Notes under the pieces: model-generated
The model's database searches: none
What the model was told of the DNA's origin: nothing
The model's input: only the letters and a program-made list of their open reading frames with translations
Translations under genes and position numbers: made by a program
Shown: one piece after another, positions 9,797 to 18,573 of the stretch
How positions within the stretch are numbered: position 1 is the stretch's first letter
How the letters are laid out: the number at the start of each line of letters is the position of its first letter
Assembly (NCBI GenBank): GCA_030697555.1
Contig: JAUYPV010000133.1
Coordinates: 1 to 61,666 of the forward strand
Reading direction: 5' to 3'
Origin: Hyphomonadaceae bacterium
GTDB lineage: Bacteria; Pseudomonadota; Alphaproteobacteria; Caulobacterales; Hyphomonadaceae
DNA length: 61,666 nucleotides

Positions 9797-9922
9797 TCAG
9801 CCTCCCTTGCCGCCCCCCGGCTGTAGTCGGGTAAACTCACCACAGCCGCGCGCGGCCGCGCAACACATTTCGTCTTTCAGATAATTCAGTTTTGTGACCG
9901 GCCCAGAATTGAGGCAGCAATC

Positions 9923-10195
9923 TCAGGCGATCAGGTCGCGATACTGCTTGCTGGCGCGCAGCCAGCCCGCCGCATAGCCGCACATGGGCATGATCCTCAC
10001 GCCCTCGCCCTTCGCCTGTTCTGCGACCAGCGTCATAAGCTTGCCGGCCGCGCCCGTGCCGCGCAGTTTCGGCGGCGCCTCGACCCAGTTGATGATCAGC
10101 TTGCCATCGGCCCGCCAGTAGTCGGCGAACACGATCTCACCGTCGACATCGATTTCGTATCTGCTTTGGGCGGCGTTATCGCGCAATTCGCTCAT
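9923..10195 (-). CDS. Small GNAT-like acetyltransferase (YidJ/COG2388 type)
   Basis: 90 residues from the ATG at 10195 (MSELRDNAAQSRYEI). The fold is the minimal GNAT-like type: EIDVDGEIVFADYWRADGKLIINWVEAPPKLRGTGAAGKLM, where the acetyl-CoA loop is RGTGAAGKL, followed by GVRIMPMCGYAAGWLRA, whose cysteine is conserved in this group. Many relatives are annotated as N-acetyltransferases of unknown substrate. An upstream in-frame start would add 15 residues that do not belong to the family. Confidence 0.85.
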   Translation of the reverse strand: MSELRDNAAQSRYEIDVDGEIVFADYWRADGKLIINWVEAPPKLRGTGAAGKLMTLVAEQAKGEGVRIMPMCGYAAGWLRASKQYRDLIA

Positions 10196-10268
10196 GGGCA
10201 CTCCGCAATCCTTGCGCCATCCTAGGCCGAACGATTGCACCGTCGACAGGTTCCGCCCGGGACTAACC

Positions 10269-11069
10269 TCAGGCGGCCACTTCCTTCATACGATAGCGCG
10301 ACGCGGGAAACCGGCGCGAGAGGTTGGGGGCCAGCTTCAACCGGGCCGCCTCGAACGCGTTCCAGTCGCCCGCATCCGGCAGCGAGGGAATGGTCACCAA
10401 CTCGCCCGCATCGAACGCGGCCAGCGCCGCATCGACCAGGTCATGCACATCCATCACCATCGCCGGATCAAGCGCATTCACATTCTTGCCCGCACGCGCC
10501 CAGATCTCCGTCCGAGTCGCCCCCGGCAGGACGACCTGCACATGGACGCCCTTGTCCGACACCTGCTGATGCAGCGCCTGGCTGAAATTGAGGAGGAAGG
10601 CTTTCGAGCCGCCATAGACCGGATTGGTGCGTTCCGGCGCCAGCGCCAGCACCGAGGAAAGATTGATGATCGACCCGCCGCCGCGAGCCGCGAAGGCGTT
10701 GGCCGCCGCCGCCGCAAGCCGCGTCGCCGCCGTGACGTTGAGCGCGATCACGGTCTCGAGGTTTTCGGGATCCGCGCCGATGATCTCCCCGAACGCGCCC
10801 ATGCCGGCATTGTTCACCAGCACGCCGATCTTGGGATCGGTGAGAAGCCGCGTCTCGATGCGCGCGAGGTCCGGCTTGTTGGTAAGGTCGGCCACCTCGA
10901 TCTCGACATTGACGCCGGTCTCGGCCCACAGCCGGTTGGCCAGCACTTCAAGCCGCTCGAAATCCCGCGCCACGAGGATAAGATTGTGGCCACGCTTGGC
11001 GAACCGGTCGGCATAAACCGCGCCGATGCCCGTGGAAGCACCCGTGATCAGGATTGTGTCTTTGCTCAT
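10269..11069 (-). CDS. Short-chain dehydrogenase/reductase
   Basis: 266 residues, classical SDR. The NAD(P)-binding TGASTGIG is at residues 9-16, NNAG at 86-89, the catalytic Ser near 138 and Tyr152-x3-Lys156 (YGGSK). Arg36 after the second strand suggests NADP preference (inference). Transcribed divergently from the HxlR regulator at 11165, with a palindrome in the shared 95-base gap, so it is probably controlled by that regulator. Substrate unknown. Confidence 0.93.
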   Translation of the reverse strand: MSKDTILITGASTGIGAVYADRFAKRGHNLILVARDFERLEVLANRLWAETGVNVEIEVADLTNKPDLARIETRLLTDPKIGVLVNNAGMGAFGEIIGADPENLETVIALNVTAATRLAAAAANAFAARGGGSIINLSSVLALAPERTNPVYGGSKAFLLNFSQALHQQVSDKGVHVQVVLPGATRTEIWARAGKNVNALDPAMVMDVHDLVDAALAAFDAGELVTIPSLPDAGDWNAFEAARLKLAPNLSRRFPASRYRMKEVAA

Positions 11070-11127
11070 GATGAAATCCTCCGGCTATGCCTGTCTGGCT
11101 GCCTGTATCGAGGAAATCGGAGTGTTA

Positions 11128-11142
11128 CTTGCATTATGCAAG
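11128..11142. promoter_or_regulatory. Palindrome between SDR and HxlR genes (candidate HxlR operator)
   Basis: CTTGCA-TTA-TGCAAG is a perfect 6-bp inverted repeat with a 3-base centre, about 23 bases before the HxlR start and 59 before the SDR start. HxlR proteins are dimeric winged-helix regulators that bind such sites in divergent promoters. The pairing with this regulator is inference. Confidence 0.5.
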
Positions 11143-11164
11143 CTACATCGCCATATGCTTTCTC

Positions 11165-11500
11165 ATGAAGCGGAAGAGTTTTACTGAAGATCGCTGCCCC
11201 GTCGCCCGCACGCTCGACCGCGTAGGCGATCCGTGGAGCATTCTGATTCTACGCGACGTCGGCTTTGGCCTCACCCGCTTCGACCAGTTCCAGGAAAGCC
11301 TGGGGATCGCGCCGAACATGCTGACGCGTCGCCTGAAGGCGCTGGTGGAAGCCGGGCTGCTGGAACGACGCCGCTACAACGAGCGTCCGCCGCGCGACGA
11401 ATACATCCTCACTGGCAGGGGCCGCGATTTCCGCCCGGTGCTCGATGCGCTGAAGATCTTCGGCAATCGGCACTATCCGAAAGCGAAACGAGGCCACTGA
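11165..11500 (+). CDS. HxlR-family transcriptional regulator
   Basis: 111 residues from ATG 11165. The HxlR winged-helix pattern is clear: CPVARTLDRVGDPWSILILRDVGFGLTRFDQFQ, LGIAPNMLTRRLKALVEAGLLERR, and the wing RPPRDEYILTGRGRDF. Cys11 at the N-terminus is the conserved sensing cysteine of many family members. Divergent from the SDR gene, which is its likely target. Convergent with the acyltransferase gene that ends 6 bases away. Confidence 0.93.
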   Translation: MKRKSFTEDRCPVARTLDRVGDPWSILILRDVGFGLTRFDQFQESLGIAPNMLTRRLKALVEAGLLERRRYNERPPRDEYILTGRGRDFRPVLDALKIFGNRHYPKAKRGH

Positions 11501-11506
11501 GCAGCG

Positions 11507-12520
11507 TCAGGTGGACGCCGCAACCTTGCGGCCCCAACGGCCCCACAGGGAGTTCAGCCACCGGCGCGCCGGGCGCTCCACGAAATAGTAGCTCGCAATC
11601 CCCATGGCGATGGCGCCCGCCAGCATCGCAAGTTTCCACTCCGGATAAAGGCCGTAAGCCTTGTAGAACGGCTGCTGCCACAGATAGAGCGAATACGACC
11701 ACAGGCCGACCTGCGTGAGTCCCGGCCAGGACAGCGCCGCCACAATCGGCTTCGCCGCAATATCGCATAGCGCCACGGCCACACAAAAGCACAGCGTGCC
11801 GAGCGTGTAGTTCAGCGGCAGCGGCGCAGCCTCGAGACTGAACAGGACGCCGCCCGTCAGCGCCGCCAGAAACACCGGCGTGGCAAATCGCTTCACGGTC
11901 TCCGCATTGATGGACTGCCGCAGGGCGAGATAGATCCCGCCCGACAGGAAGATCGACGCCACATGCACGTCCGAGCGCCAGTAAACGTCGTCATATTCCA
12001 TGTGCAGCACCAGGAAGCTGAAGACGCCATTGAGCATCGCCGCGGCGCCCAGCACCCAGACGACAACGACCGGCCTTCCCGACGACCGCCCGAACAGGTA
12101 CGCGATCAGGCCGAGCAGCATGTAGGCATGCTCTTCCACGCACAGCGACCACAGGTGATCGAACCAGCCCGGATGATGCGCGAAAACCGCCAGATAGTTC
12201 AGCGTGAACGTGCCCGCCGCAACCACCCAGAGCGGCGACAACGAGAAGGGCTCGCCCAGCATCTCCGCGACAATCCAGAACGCCGCTACGAACACCAGCA
12301 GCGCCGGAAGAATGCGCGTCACGCGGCGGTAGAAGAACTCGCCAAGCGGAAGCTTCTTCACGAACAGGATGTCGGCCATCAGCCGGCCGCTCAGGACGAA
12401 GAACAGTTCGACGCCCAGCGTTCCAAGATTAATCCCCGGAACGGGGAAGAAATGCCCCACGAGCACGGCGCTGATCGCCAGGCCCCGCCAGCCGTCGAGT
12501 GGGAATATCCGTCCTGTCAC
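11507..12520 (-). CDS. Acyltransferase-3 family membrane protein (OafA/YrhL type)
   Basis: 337 residues, about ten transmembrane helices. The N-terminal RIFPLDGWRGLAISAVLVGHFFPVPG holds the family's R/K-x10-H pattern with the active-site His in VGHFF, and the second motif FFVLSGRLMADILF follows. WSLCVEEHAYMLLGL carries the third family signature (W-S-L-x-x-E-x-x). These enzymes O-acylate surface sugars such as O-antigen or peptidoglycan from a cytoplasmic acyl donor. Target unknown. Confidence 0.92.
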   Translation of the reverse strand: MTGRIFPLDGWRGLAISAVLVGHFFPVPGINLGTLGVELFFVLSGRLMADILFVKKLPLGEFFYRRVTRILPALLVFVAAFWIVAEMLGEPFSLSPLWVVAAGTFTLNYLAVFAHHPGWFDHLWSLCVEEHAYMLLGLIAYLFGRSSGRPVVVVWVLGAAAMLNGVFSFLVLHMEYDDVYWRSDVHVASIFLSGGIYLALRQSINAETVKRFATPVFLAALTGGVLFSLEAAPLPLNYTLGTLCFCVAVALCDIAAKPIVAALSWPGLTQVGLWSYSLYLWQQPFYKAYGLYPEWKLAMLAGAIAMGIASYYFVERPARRWLNSLWGRWGRKVAAST

Positions 12521-12612
12521 GCCGTTCCCATCGCAGCATTAACCGATGCATTCTGGCACGGATTCCACGCCCGGTTTGGGCGCGGTCCCGCTGATGGTGA
12601 AGGGGTAGCAAT

Positions 12613-12635
12613 CCCCGGACCGCCACTATCCGGGG
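12613..12635. promoter_or_regulatory. Inverted repeat ahead of GNAT gene
   Basis: CCCCGGA (12613-12619) and TCCGGGG (12629-12635) pair perfectly around a 9-base centre, 17 bases before the ATG at 12652. It could be an operator or a hairpin in the leader; no T-run follows. Confidence 0.3.
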
Positions 12636-12651
12636 CGCAAAGCCCGGTGAT

Positions 12652-13245
12652 ATGGGCAGGTTCATGCCTGCCGATTTCACCCTTCGCCCGCTCGATCCCG
12701 TCGCCGGCGGCCCCGCCCTGCACACCATTTTCGGCGACGAAGAGAGCTGCCGCTACATCACCCGCCCGGCGACGGCCAGCGTGGCGGAGACGATCGGGAT
12801 GCTTGCCGAGTGGACCGAAGGCTGCGCCGACACCAGCTGGGCCATCGCCAACACAGCCGATGGGCCCGCGCTCGGGCGCGTGTCGGTCTATCCGCGCGGC
12901 AAGAACGATGTCTGGGACGTCGCCTGCATGATCTCGCCTGCCGCACGCGGGCGAAACCTCGCCGCCCGGGCAGCCGCCCTTGCACTGGATGATGTGTTCG
13001 CCCGCAAGGGCGCCCGCCGCATCGTCGCGGACATCGATCCGGACAACCCCGCCTCCATCCGCACCTTCGAGAAACTGGGCTTCACGCTGGAGGGGCGGCT
13101 AGGGGGCGAGTGGGAGATGCATATCGGCACCCGCGATTCGCTGATCTACGGTCTCCTGCACGACGATCCCAGACTCTGGCAAAATGACCCTGGCGAGAAT
13201 GACCGTGGCGGACATGGCCTTTATAGGCGGGCCGGGGACTGCTAG
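12652..13245 (+). CDS. GNAT-family N-acetyltransferase
   Basis: 197 residues. FTLRPLDPVAGGPAL opens a RimJ/RimL-like acetyltransferase, with VACMISPAARGRNLAARAAALALD as the acetyl-CoA-binding segment and DPDNPASIRTFEKLGFTLEG as the C-terminal motif. A second ATG at 12664 (MPADF) is an equally good start. Ends 9 bases before proA, so it may be read through into proA. Substrate unknown. Confidence 0.88.
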   Translation: MGRFMPADFTLRPLDPVAGGPALHTIFGDEESCRYITRPATASVAETIGMLAEWTEGCADTSWAIANTADGPALGRVSVYPRGKNDVWDVACMISPAARGRNLAARAAALALDDVFARKGARRIVADIDPDNPASIRTFEKLGFTLEGRLGGEWEMHIGTRDSLIYGLLHDDPRLWQNDPGENDRGGHGLYRRAGDC

Positions 13246-13254
13246 AGCAGCGCC

Positions 13255-14544
13255 ATGGCGATCCAGATGCCTCTTGTCAGCCACGACGCCGCGCTTGCCG
13301 CAACCATGCTGGCTATGGGCGCCGCCGCGCGCGAGGCATCTGCCGCCGCCGCAAAGGCCGGGGCCGACAAGCGCACCGCCGCCCTGAAAGCGATGGCGAA
13401 TCGCATCCGCGCCGCCGCTCCCGCCATCCTCGCCGCCAATGAAAAAGACATGGCGGCCGCAAAGGCCAAGGGCCTCTCCGGCGCCATGCTCGACCGGCTC
13501 GAGCTGAATCCCGATCGCGTCGAGGCGATGGCCAACGGCGTCGAAGACATCGCCGCCCTGCCGGACCCGGTCGGTACGGTGCTGGCCTCGTGGACGCGCC
13601 CCAACGGCCTCGAAATGTCGCGCGTGCGCGGCCCCATCGGCGTCATCGGCATCATCTACGAAAGCCGCCCCAACGTGACCGCGGATGCAGGCGCGCTCTG
13701 CCTGCGCGCCGGCAACGCCGCCATCCTGCGCGGCGGCTCTGAAAGCCTTCATTCCAGCCAAGCCATCGCCAACGCCCTGCGCGCCGGCCTCGCCGATGCC
13801 GGCCTGCCCGAGAACGCCATCCAGCTTGTCGCGACCGCAGACCGCGCTGCTGTCGGCCACATGATGGCCGGCCTCGGCGGCAAGCTCGACGTGCTCGTCC
13901 CCCGCGGCGGCAAGAGCCTCGTCGCGCGTGTGCAGGACGAGGCGCGCGTGCCCGTCATCGGCCATCTCGAAGGCCTCTGCCACACCTACATCCACGAAAA
14001 GGCTGACCCCGCGAAGGCCGAAGCCATCATCGTCAACGCCAAGCTGCGCCGCGTCGGCGTCTGCGGCTCGACCGAGACCATGCTGATCGACGCGAGCATC
14101 GCGCCGAAGCTCCTGCCCCGCCTCACCGCGGCGCTGGAAAAAGCCGGCTGCGAACTTCGCGGCGATGCGCGAGCTCGCGCCATCCATCCAATGCAGGCCG
14201 CGCTCGAGGAAGACTGGATCACGGAATATCTCGCGCCGATCCTCTCGATCGCGGTCGTCGACAATCTCGACGGCGCGATGGCGCACATCGCGAAGTACGG
14301 CTCGCAGCATACGGAATCGATCGTCACCGAAGACGCAGCCGCCGCCGAACGCTTCCTTACTGAAGTCGACAGCGCGATCGTGATGCACAACGCCTCGACG
14401 CAGTTCGCCGACGGCGCCGAGTTCGGTATGGGCGCCGAGATCGGCATCGCGACGGGCCGACTGCACGCGCGGGGTCCGGTCGGCGCGGAACAGCTCACCA
14501 TCTTCAAATATGTCGTTCGCGGAACGGGCCAGATTCGCGTCTGA
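13255..14544 (+). CDS. proA: Glutamate-5-semialdehyde dehydrogenase (gamma-glutamyl phosphate reductase)
   Basis: 429 residues, full length. An NAD(P)-binding aldehyde-dehydrogenase fold with family sequences [39 protein letters not shown] and the catalytic cysteine in [13 protein letters not shown]. It reduces gamma-glutamyl phosphate made by ProB. The start [11 protein letters not shown] is supported by the family's long N-terminal helix. Separated from proB by an accessory block, unlike the usual adjacent arrangement. Confidence 0.97.
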   Translation: MAIQMPLVSHDAALAATMLAMGAAAREASAAAAKAGADKRTAALKAMANRIRAAAPAILAANEKDMAAAKAKGLSGAMLDRLELNPDRVEAMANGVEDIAALPDPVGTVLASWTRPNGLEMSRVRGPIGVIGIIYESRPNVTADAGALCLRAGNAAILRGGSESLHSSQAIANALRAGLADAGLPENAIQLVATADRAAVGHMMAGLGGKLDVLVPRGGKSLVARVQDEARVPVIGHLEGLCHTYIHEKADPAKAEAIIVNAKLRRVGVCGSTETMLIDASIAPKLLPRLTAALEKAGCELRGDARARAIHPMQAALEEDWITEYLAPILSIAVVDNLDGAMAHIAKYGSQHTESIVTEDAAAAERFLTEVDSAIVMHNASTQFADGAEFGMGAEIGIATGRLHARGPVGAEQLTIFKYVVRGTGQIRV

Positions 14545-14671
14545 GGCGCCGCCCGAATTGCGCCTCGCAATCGCCCCAAGCCTCACCTCGATTTAAGGTC
14601 GCATCCGGTTTCGACCCGGAACTTCACGCTGCTCCACAGCCTTGTCTCTCTGGGCAACCGCGGGAGTTCTT

Positions 14672-14878
14672 GTGAAGAAAGAGACCCTGCAATTCCTTCG
14701 ACGACAGCGTGAAGAGATCCGCTCCGACCTCGGCCTGCTCGAGTCTGGGCAGCGCGAAGTGATCGAGGTCAGCAAAGCCGGCCGCATCAACGTGACGATG
14801 CGCGCGATCCAGCGCCTGCTCGACCGGCTGTCACGTTTCGAAGAACTGATCGCCGCCTATGAAGCCGGGCTCGCGTGA
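14672..14878 (+). CDS. Small coiled-coil protein, function unknown
   Basis: 68 residues from GTG 14672, chosen because GGGAG stands 7 bases upstream. The protein is almost wholly helical and charged (KKETLQFLRRQREEIRSDL... RAIQRLLDRLSRFEELIAAYEAGLA), with heptad spacing that suggests a coiled coil. No cysteine, no signal. It lies between proA and the coiled-coil membrane protein gene. I do not recognise a family. Confidence 0.6.
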   Translation: MKKETLQFLRRQREEIRSDLGLLESGQREVIEVSKAGRINVTMRAIQRLLDRLSRFEELIAAYEAGLA

Positions 14879-15124
14879 GCGCGTTCGATGCGCGCGCGAA
14901 ATAAACCGCATACGCTTGCTTCATGTGAATCACGCCTAGTTATTCATTGAGCGCGTATGGTCGCAGAGATTCGCGGAATGCTTGTCATTCCAGAGGTCGA
15001 GCGGCTTTGTGTCTCGATTGTAATGTCGTCGCCACATTCCCGCCTGCATCAACCCCGCGAATCCGTTTCGGGTGGTGCTAGAGGGGCCGGGCACGCAGCT
15101 GAAGGGCTCGCTGTGGAAAATATT

Positions 15125-16603
15125 ATGTCGAACGTAGCCGCTTTTCTCGGCGGCTCTTTTTTTGGCGGCATTCCCAACTGGGTCCTGCTGCTGCTTCTCG
15201 CAATCTTCCTGTTCGGCGGCATCTTTGAACGCTGGGGCGTTTGGCTGAAAGAGCATGGCCTGAACGCGCGCGCCAACTGCAACGAGAAGATCGCCTCGCA
15301 CCGGGCCGATGAACTTCAGGACCGGATGCTGGTTCTCGAGGACCGCATCGGACATCGCGCCGCCAAGCTGACCAAAGAGATCGTCCCGATCGTCCAGAAG
15401 CTCGACAAGAGCACCGAGGCGCTTGCTGCCCGCGCCGCGGTCATTTCCGACGTCAACCTGGAAGACACGGCGGAGCGCGCCTTCCGCGCCGCCTTGCCCT
15501 CCATGGAAAAAGCGCGCGATCTTACCAAGCTCGAGAGAAGCATCGCCCTGAACACCGGCCAGACGATGCGGGCCCAGCTCAACGAGTTTCGGCCGGCGCT
15601 GAAGGCCATCGAAACCGAAGGGCCGCGCCTGCGCGAAGTTGCGGGCAAACTTGGCGAGACCGAGAGACGTTTCAATCAGGGCGTCGATCAGGTGAACAAG
15701 GCTTTCACCGAGTTCGAGCTGATCATTAAGTCGGAAGACCGGACGAAAATCGCCGCGGGCGCTTCGATCGTCATTCCGTGGCTGATCGCGCTTCTGATCA
15801 CGGGCATTGCGCTGTCGGGCGTGTTCCTGAACTTCTTCCTGATCGAGCGGCCGATGGCCGAGATCGTGGGCGAAGGCGCGCGTATCGCCGGCATCGGCCT
15901 GCCGACCTTCGCGGCGATGATCGTTATCTTCCTCGAATTCGTGTGCGGTATCGTCCTGATGGATGCAGCCGGCTTCACGCGGCTGATCCCGGCCTTCCAT
16001 TCCATGCCGGATCGGGCACGCAAGGTCATGTTCTTCGTCGCGTTCGGCTTCCTCGCCGCCTTCTCGGCGCTGGAAATGACGCTGTCGATCGTGCGTGAGC
16101 AGATCATCGAGCGTCAGCAGGAAACCCGCGACCTTGCCATCCGGGCGTTGAGCGCGCCGCCGCCGCCGGCGGCTGGAGCGGACACGGCTGCGGCTGCCGA
16201 ACAGCCTGCTCCTGCCGAGAACAATCCGCGCGACCAGGGCATGGCGCTGGCGACCGTCGCCCAGCTGATCCTTGCCGCGCTGATCCCGTGGCTGCTCGCG
16301 GCGGCGGCGCTGCCGCTCGAGACGATCGTACGCAATTCTGTCTTCATGGTGAGCATAGTGGTCAGCTATCTACTGCTGGCCCTCGCTTTCATCTTCAGGA
16401 CGATCGGGGCGCCCTCGCAAAGCATTGCCAAGCTCTTCCCCTCCTCGTTGGATGAAGGCGGCAAGCAACGCAAAGAGCGCAAGAAGCGCAAGGAAGACGC
16501 CGCGGCGGCCGAGGACGACATCTTCACCCTGACCGACGAGAACAAGTCGCCGAAGCGCGAGCGGGAACGCGACAAACGTGAGCGGGAGCTGCAACGGGCA
16601 TGA
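15125..16603 (+). CDS. Polytopic membrane protein with long coiled coil, function unknown
   Basis: 492 residues from ATG 15125 (MSNVAAFLGG); GTG 15113 is an alternative. TM1 is near residues 19-35, then about 170 residues of charged helix likely to form a coiled coil (EKIASHRADELQDRMLVLEDRI...), then five more hydrophobic segments near 223-245, 258-283, 301-320, 375-397 and 403-425. TM4 and TM5 are separated by a Pro/Ala-rich linker (about 345-370), and the C-terminus is a strongly charged Lys/Arg/Glu tail. The stop overlaps the next start (ATGA), so it is coupled to the vWA lipoprotein. No known family recognised; a membrane anchor or channel-like assembly is inference. Confidence 0.8.
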   Translation: MSNVAAFLGGSFFGGIPNWVLLLLLAIFLFGGIFERWGVWLKEHGLNARANCNEKIASHRADELQDRMLVLEDRIGHRAAKLTKEIVPIVQKLDKSTEALAARAAVISDVNLEDTAERAFRAALPSMEKARDLTKLERSIALNTGQTMRAQLNEFRPALKAIETEGPRLREVAGKLGETERRFNQGVDQVNKAFTEFELIIKSEDRTKIAAGASIVIPWLIALLITGIALSGVFLNFFLIERPMAEIVGEGARIAGIGLPTFAAMIVIFLEFVCGIVLMDAAGFTRLIPAFHSMPDRARKVMFFVAFGFLAAFSALEMTLSIVREQIIERQQETRDLAIRALSAPPPPAAGADTAAAAEQPAPAENNPRDQGMALATVAQLILAALIPWLLAAAALPLETIVRNSVFMVSIVVSYLLLALAFIFRTIGAPSQSIAKLFPSSLDEGGKQRKERKKRKEDAAAAEDDIFTLTDENKSPKRERERDKRERELQRA

Positions 16604-17256
16604 TCCGGCGAACGTTGTTGGGGGCTGCGTGCGCGACAGCGGTCGCGGCGCTCTCTGCCTGCGGTCTTGTCACGTCGACCAACCGCTCGGTCTTCGTCGT
16701 GTTCGACGTTTCGGGCACGTATGTGAAGGCGGTGCCGGACGCGACCAAGTACGCCAACCTGATGATCACCGAGATGCAGCCGGGCGACTGGTTCGGCGCG
16801 AGCCAGATCAGCGCGTGCTCGTTCTCTGAGAAGGAGATCATCCTGCAGAAACAGCTGCCGGAGACGCCGAGCATGGCGGACGCGGCTAAGCGTGAGCTGT
16901 TCGAGCGGCTGTCCGTCTATGCGGGCCAGGTGAAGTCCGCGAAGTACACGGACATCCGCGGCGCCCTCGCCCAGGCGGCGTTCGAGCTGAAGCAGCGGCC
17001 GGAAGCGGCCCGCTACATCGTCCTCTTCTCGGACATGATCGAGGACCATGCCAAGGGCTGCAACACGTCCAAGATCGACCTCGACCTCACCGGCATACAC
17101 GTCATCGCGGCCAACGTGATCAAGTCCGACCCGGCGAACCCGGACAAGTACTTCGCCATGCTGAAGAATTGGGAAAAAGTGGTCACCGACGCGGGGGGGA
17201 CCTGGCATCTCGTGACTTCGCCCGACCAACTCCCCAAGCTCGTCACGGCGCAGTAG
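16600..17256 (+). CDS. vWA-like lipoprotein with MIDAS motif
   Basis: 218 residues. A lipobox LSAC places the lipidated cysteine at C21. The segment VFVVFDVSGT gives the metal-ion-dependent adhesion site D36-x-S38-x-T40; T117 (KYTDIRGAL) and D145 (YIVLFSDMIED) are in the right places for the rest of the MIDAS. The fold is therefore probably a von Willebrand A domain exported and anchored to a membrane. It is translationally coupled to the membrane protein upstream, which suggests that the two form a complex. Function unknown. Confidence 0.75.
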   Translation: MIRRTLLGAACATAVAALSACGLVTSTNRSVFVVFDVSGTYVKAVPDATKYANLMITEMQPGDWFGASQISACSFSEKEIILQKQLPETPSMADAAKRELFERLSVYAGQVKSAKYTDIRGALAQAAFELKQRPEAARYIVLFSDMIEDHAKGCNTSKIDLDLTGIHVIAANVIKSDPANPDKYFAMLKNWEKVVTDAGGTWHLVTSPDQLPKLVTAQ

Positions 17257-17283
17257 TCTCCCCCCACGATTCGGGAGACAGGA

Positions 17284-17919
17284 ATGCGTATGCGTACCGC
17301 CCTAGCCGCAGTTGGCCTTGCCAGCCTTGCGCTCGCCGGCTGCTCCAAGCAGACCGAACTCGCTTCCGAGGCCAATGCCAAATACGACAGGAGCGATCCC
17401 GTCATCGCCGCCCCGCCCGTGGGCGCGGAGGTCGATCTGACACCCGTCGCCCCGCCCGCGGACCAGCCGCTGCCGGACGAGGCTGGCCAGCTTCCCACCG
17501 CGGACTATCAGCCCAAATCCACGCCCGACACCGTCACCGACTATCGCGGCTCCATCAGCGGCCAGATCTCGGTCCTGCCGCCTGTCAGCGACGCGGCGGC
17601 CCTCGCCCAGGCCTTCGCCAACTGGAAAGCGCAGGCCGCCTCTTCGCCCGGCGCCTACGAACAGGGCGCGATCCAGCTTGGTGCGGACGAGCGTCAATAC
17701 GTTCCATCGGATGCTGAATTGATCGCCGCTGAGGCCGGCGACCGCCTCTCCGCCGCCCTCAGCGGCGCCGACGACGCTACACGGGCTGCCGTCGCCGCCA
17801 TCCTACCCGACCCCGCCTCGCGTACCTATCAGCGCTTCGAGTATCGCCATTCTGACGTCATGGGCTCGGGCCGCTACTTCTACGCCTCGCCGCCGAGGGA
17901 CGCATCGGTCCCCGGCTGA
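17284..17919 (+). CDS. Lipoprotein, function unknown
   Basis: 211 residues. The signal MRTALAAVGLASLALAGC has a perfect lipobox (LAGC). A Pro/Ala-rich linker follows, then a helical region and a C-terminal segment RTYQRFEYRHSDVMGSGRYFYASPP that looks folded. No motif recognised. GGGAGACAGGA precedes the start. It follows the vWA lipoprotein by 27 bases and ends 4 bases before nadD, so it bridges the accessory block and the backbone operon. Confidence 0.7.
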   Translation: MRMRTALAAVGLASLALAGCSKQTELASEANAKYDRSDPVIAAPPVGAEVDLTPVAPPADQPLPDEAGQLPTADYQPKSTPDTVTDYRGSISGQISVLPPVSDAAALAQAFANWKAQAASSPGAYEQGAIQLGADERQYVPSDAELIAAEAGDRLSAALSGADDATRAAVAAILPDPASRTYQRFEYRHSDVMGSGRYFYASPPRDASVPG

Positions 17920-17923
17920 CGGA

Positions 17924-18556
17924 ATGAGCAAGCATCGCCCGCCTCGCCATGTCCGCCTGCCCGGCATCGCCGGAGACCTCGCCATCGGCGTGATGGGCGG
18001 CTCGTTCGATCCCCCGCATGTCGGCCACACCCATGTGATCGAAGCCGCCCGCCGCGCCCTCGGTCTCGACCGCGTCTGGGTCTTCGTCGCCGCCAGTAAT
18101 CCGCTCAAGAAAACGCAGACGGCTTTCGTCGATCGCTTCGCTTCCGCCCGCCGGCGCCTCGGCGGCCGCCGCACGATCGTCTCCGGTCTCGAGGCCGAGT
18201 TGGGCCTTCGCTACACGATCGATGTACTGAAGCGCCTCAAGCGATCGGCCCCGTCCGCACGCTTCATCTGGATCATGGGGGCGGACAATCTCCGCGACTT
18301 CCACCTCTGGCGGCGCTGGAAGGAGATCGCGAAGCTCGTCCCTATCGCGGTCGTCTCGCGTCCCGGCGCCAGCCCAAAGGCCGGCCTCTCCCGCTTCGCT
18401 CGCTATCTCTCAGCCAACCGGATTCCCGAAGACGCAGCCAGGACGCTGAAGACCCGCCGCCCTCCAGCCTGGGTCTACATCTCCGCGCCGCTCGACAAGA
18501 CGTCCTCGACCGAGCTGCGCGCAACCATACTGGCGAACTCGCTTCCGCCGATCTAG
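17924..18556 (+). CDS. nadD: Nicotinate-nucleotide adenylyltransferase
   Basis: 210 residues. GVMGGSFDPPHVGHTHVIEAA is the T/HxGH nucleotidyl-transferase signature of NadD, followed by VFVAASNPLKK and, near the C-terminus, the ISSTE-like motif as DKTSSTELR. It adenylates nicotinate mononucleotide in NAD synthesis. In most alphaproteobacteria rsfS follows directly; here about 8.3 kb of other genes lie between them. Confidence 0.96.
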   Translation: MSKHRPPRHVRLPGIAGDLAIGVMGGSFDPPHVGHTHVIEAARRALGLDRVWVFVAASNPLKKTQTAFVDRFASARRRLGGRRTIVSGLEAELGLRYTIDVLKRLKRSAPSARFIWIMGADNLRDFHLWRRWKEIAKLVPIAVVSRPGASPKAGLSRFARYLSANRIPEDAARTLKTRRPPAWVYISAPLDKTSSTELRATILANSLPPI

Positions 18557-18573
18557 TCGGATGGGACGCTTGG

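Noticed and set aside
10221-10250. CCTAGG plus TGTCGAC upstream of the small GNAT gene as an ECF42 promoter
   Set aside because: The two blocks are 22 rather than 26 bases apart and the -10 block lacks CCGTC before CCTAGG.
13099-14586. Long open frame antisense to proA (495 codons)
   Set aside because: It mirrors the high-GC third-position bias of proA, has no recognisable domain, and has a composition typical of an antisense shadow (Arg, Gly, Ala and His-rich).
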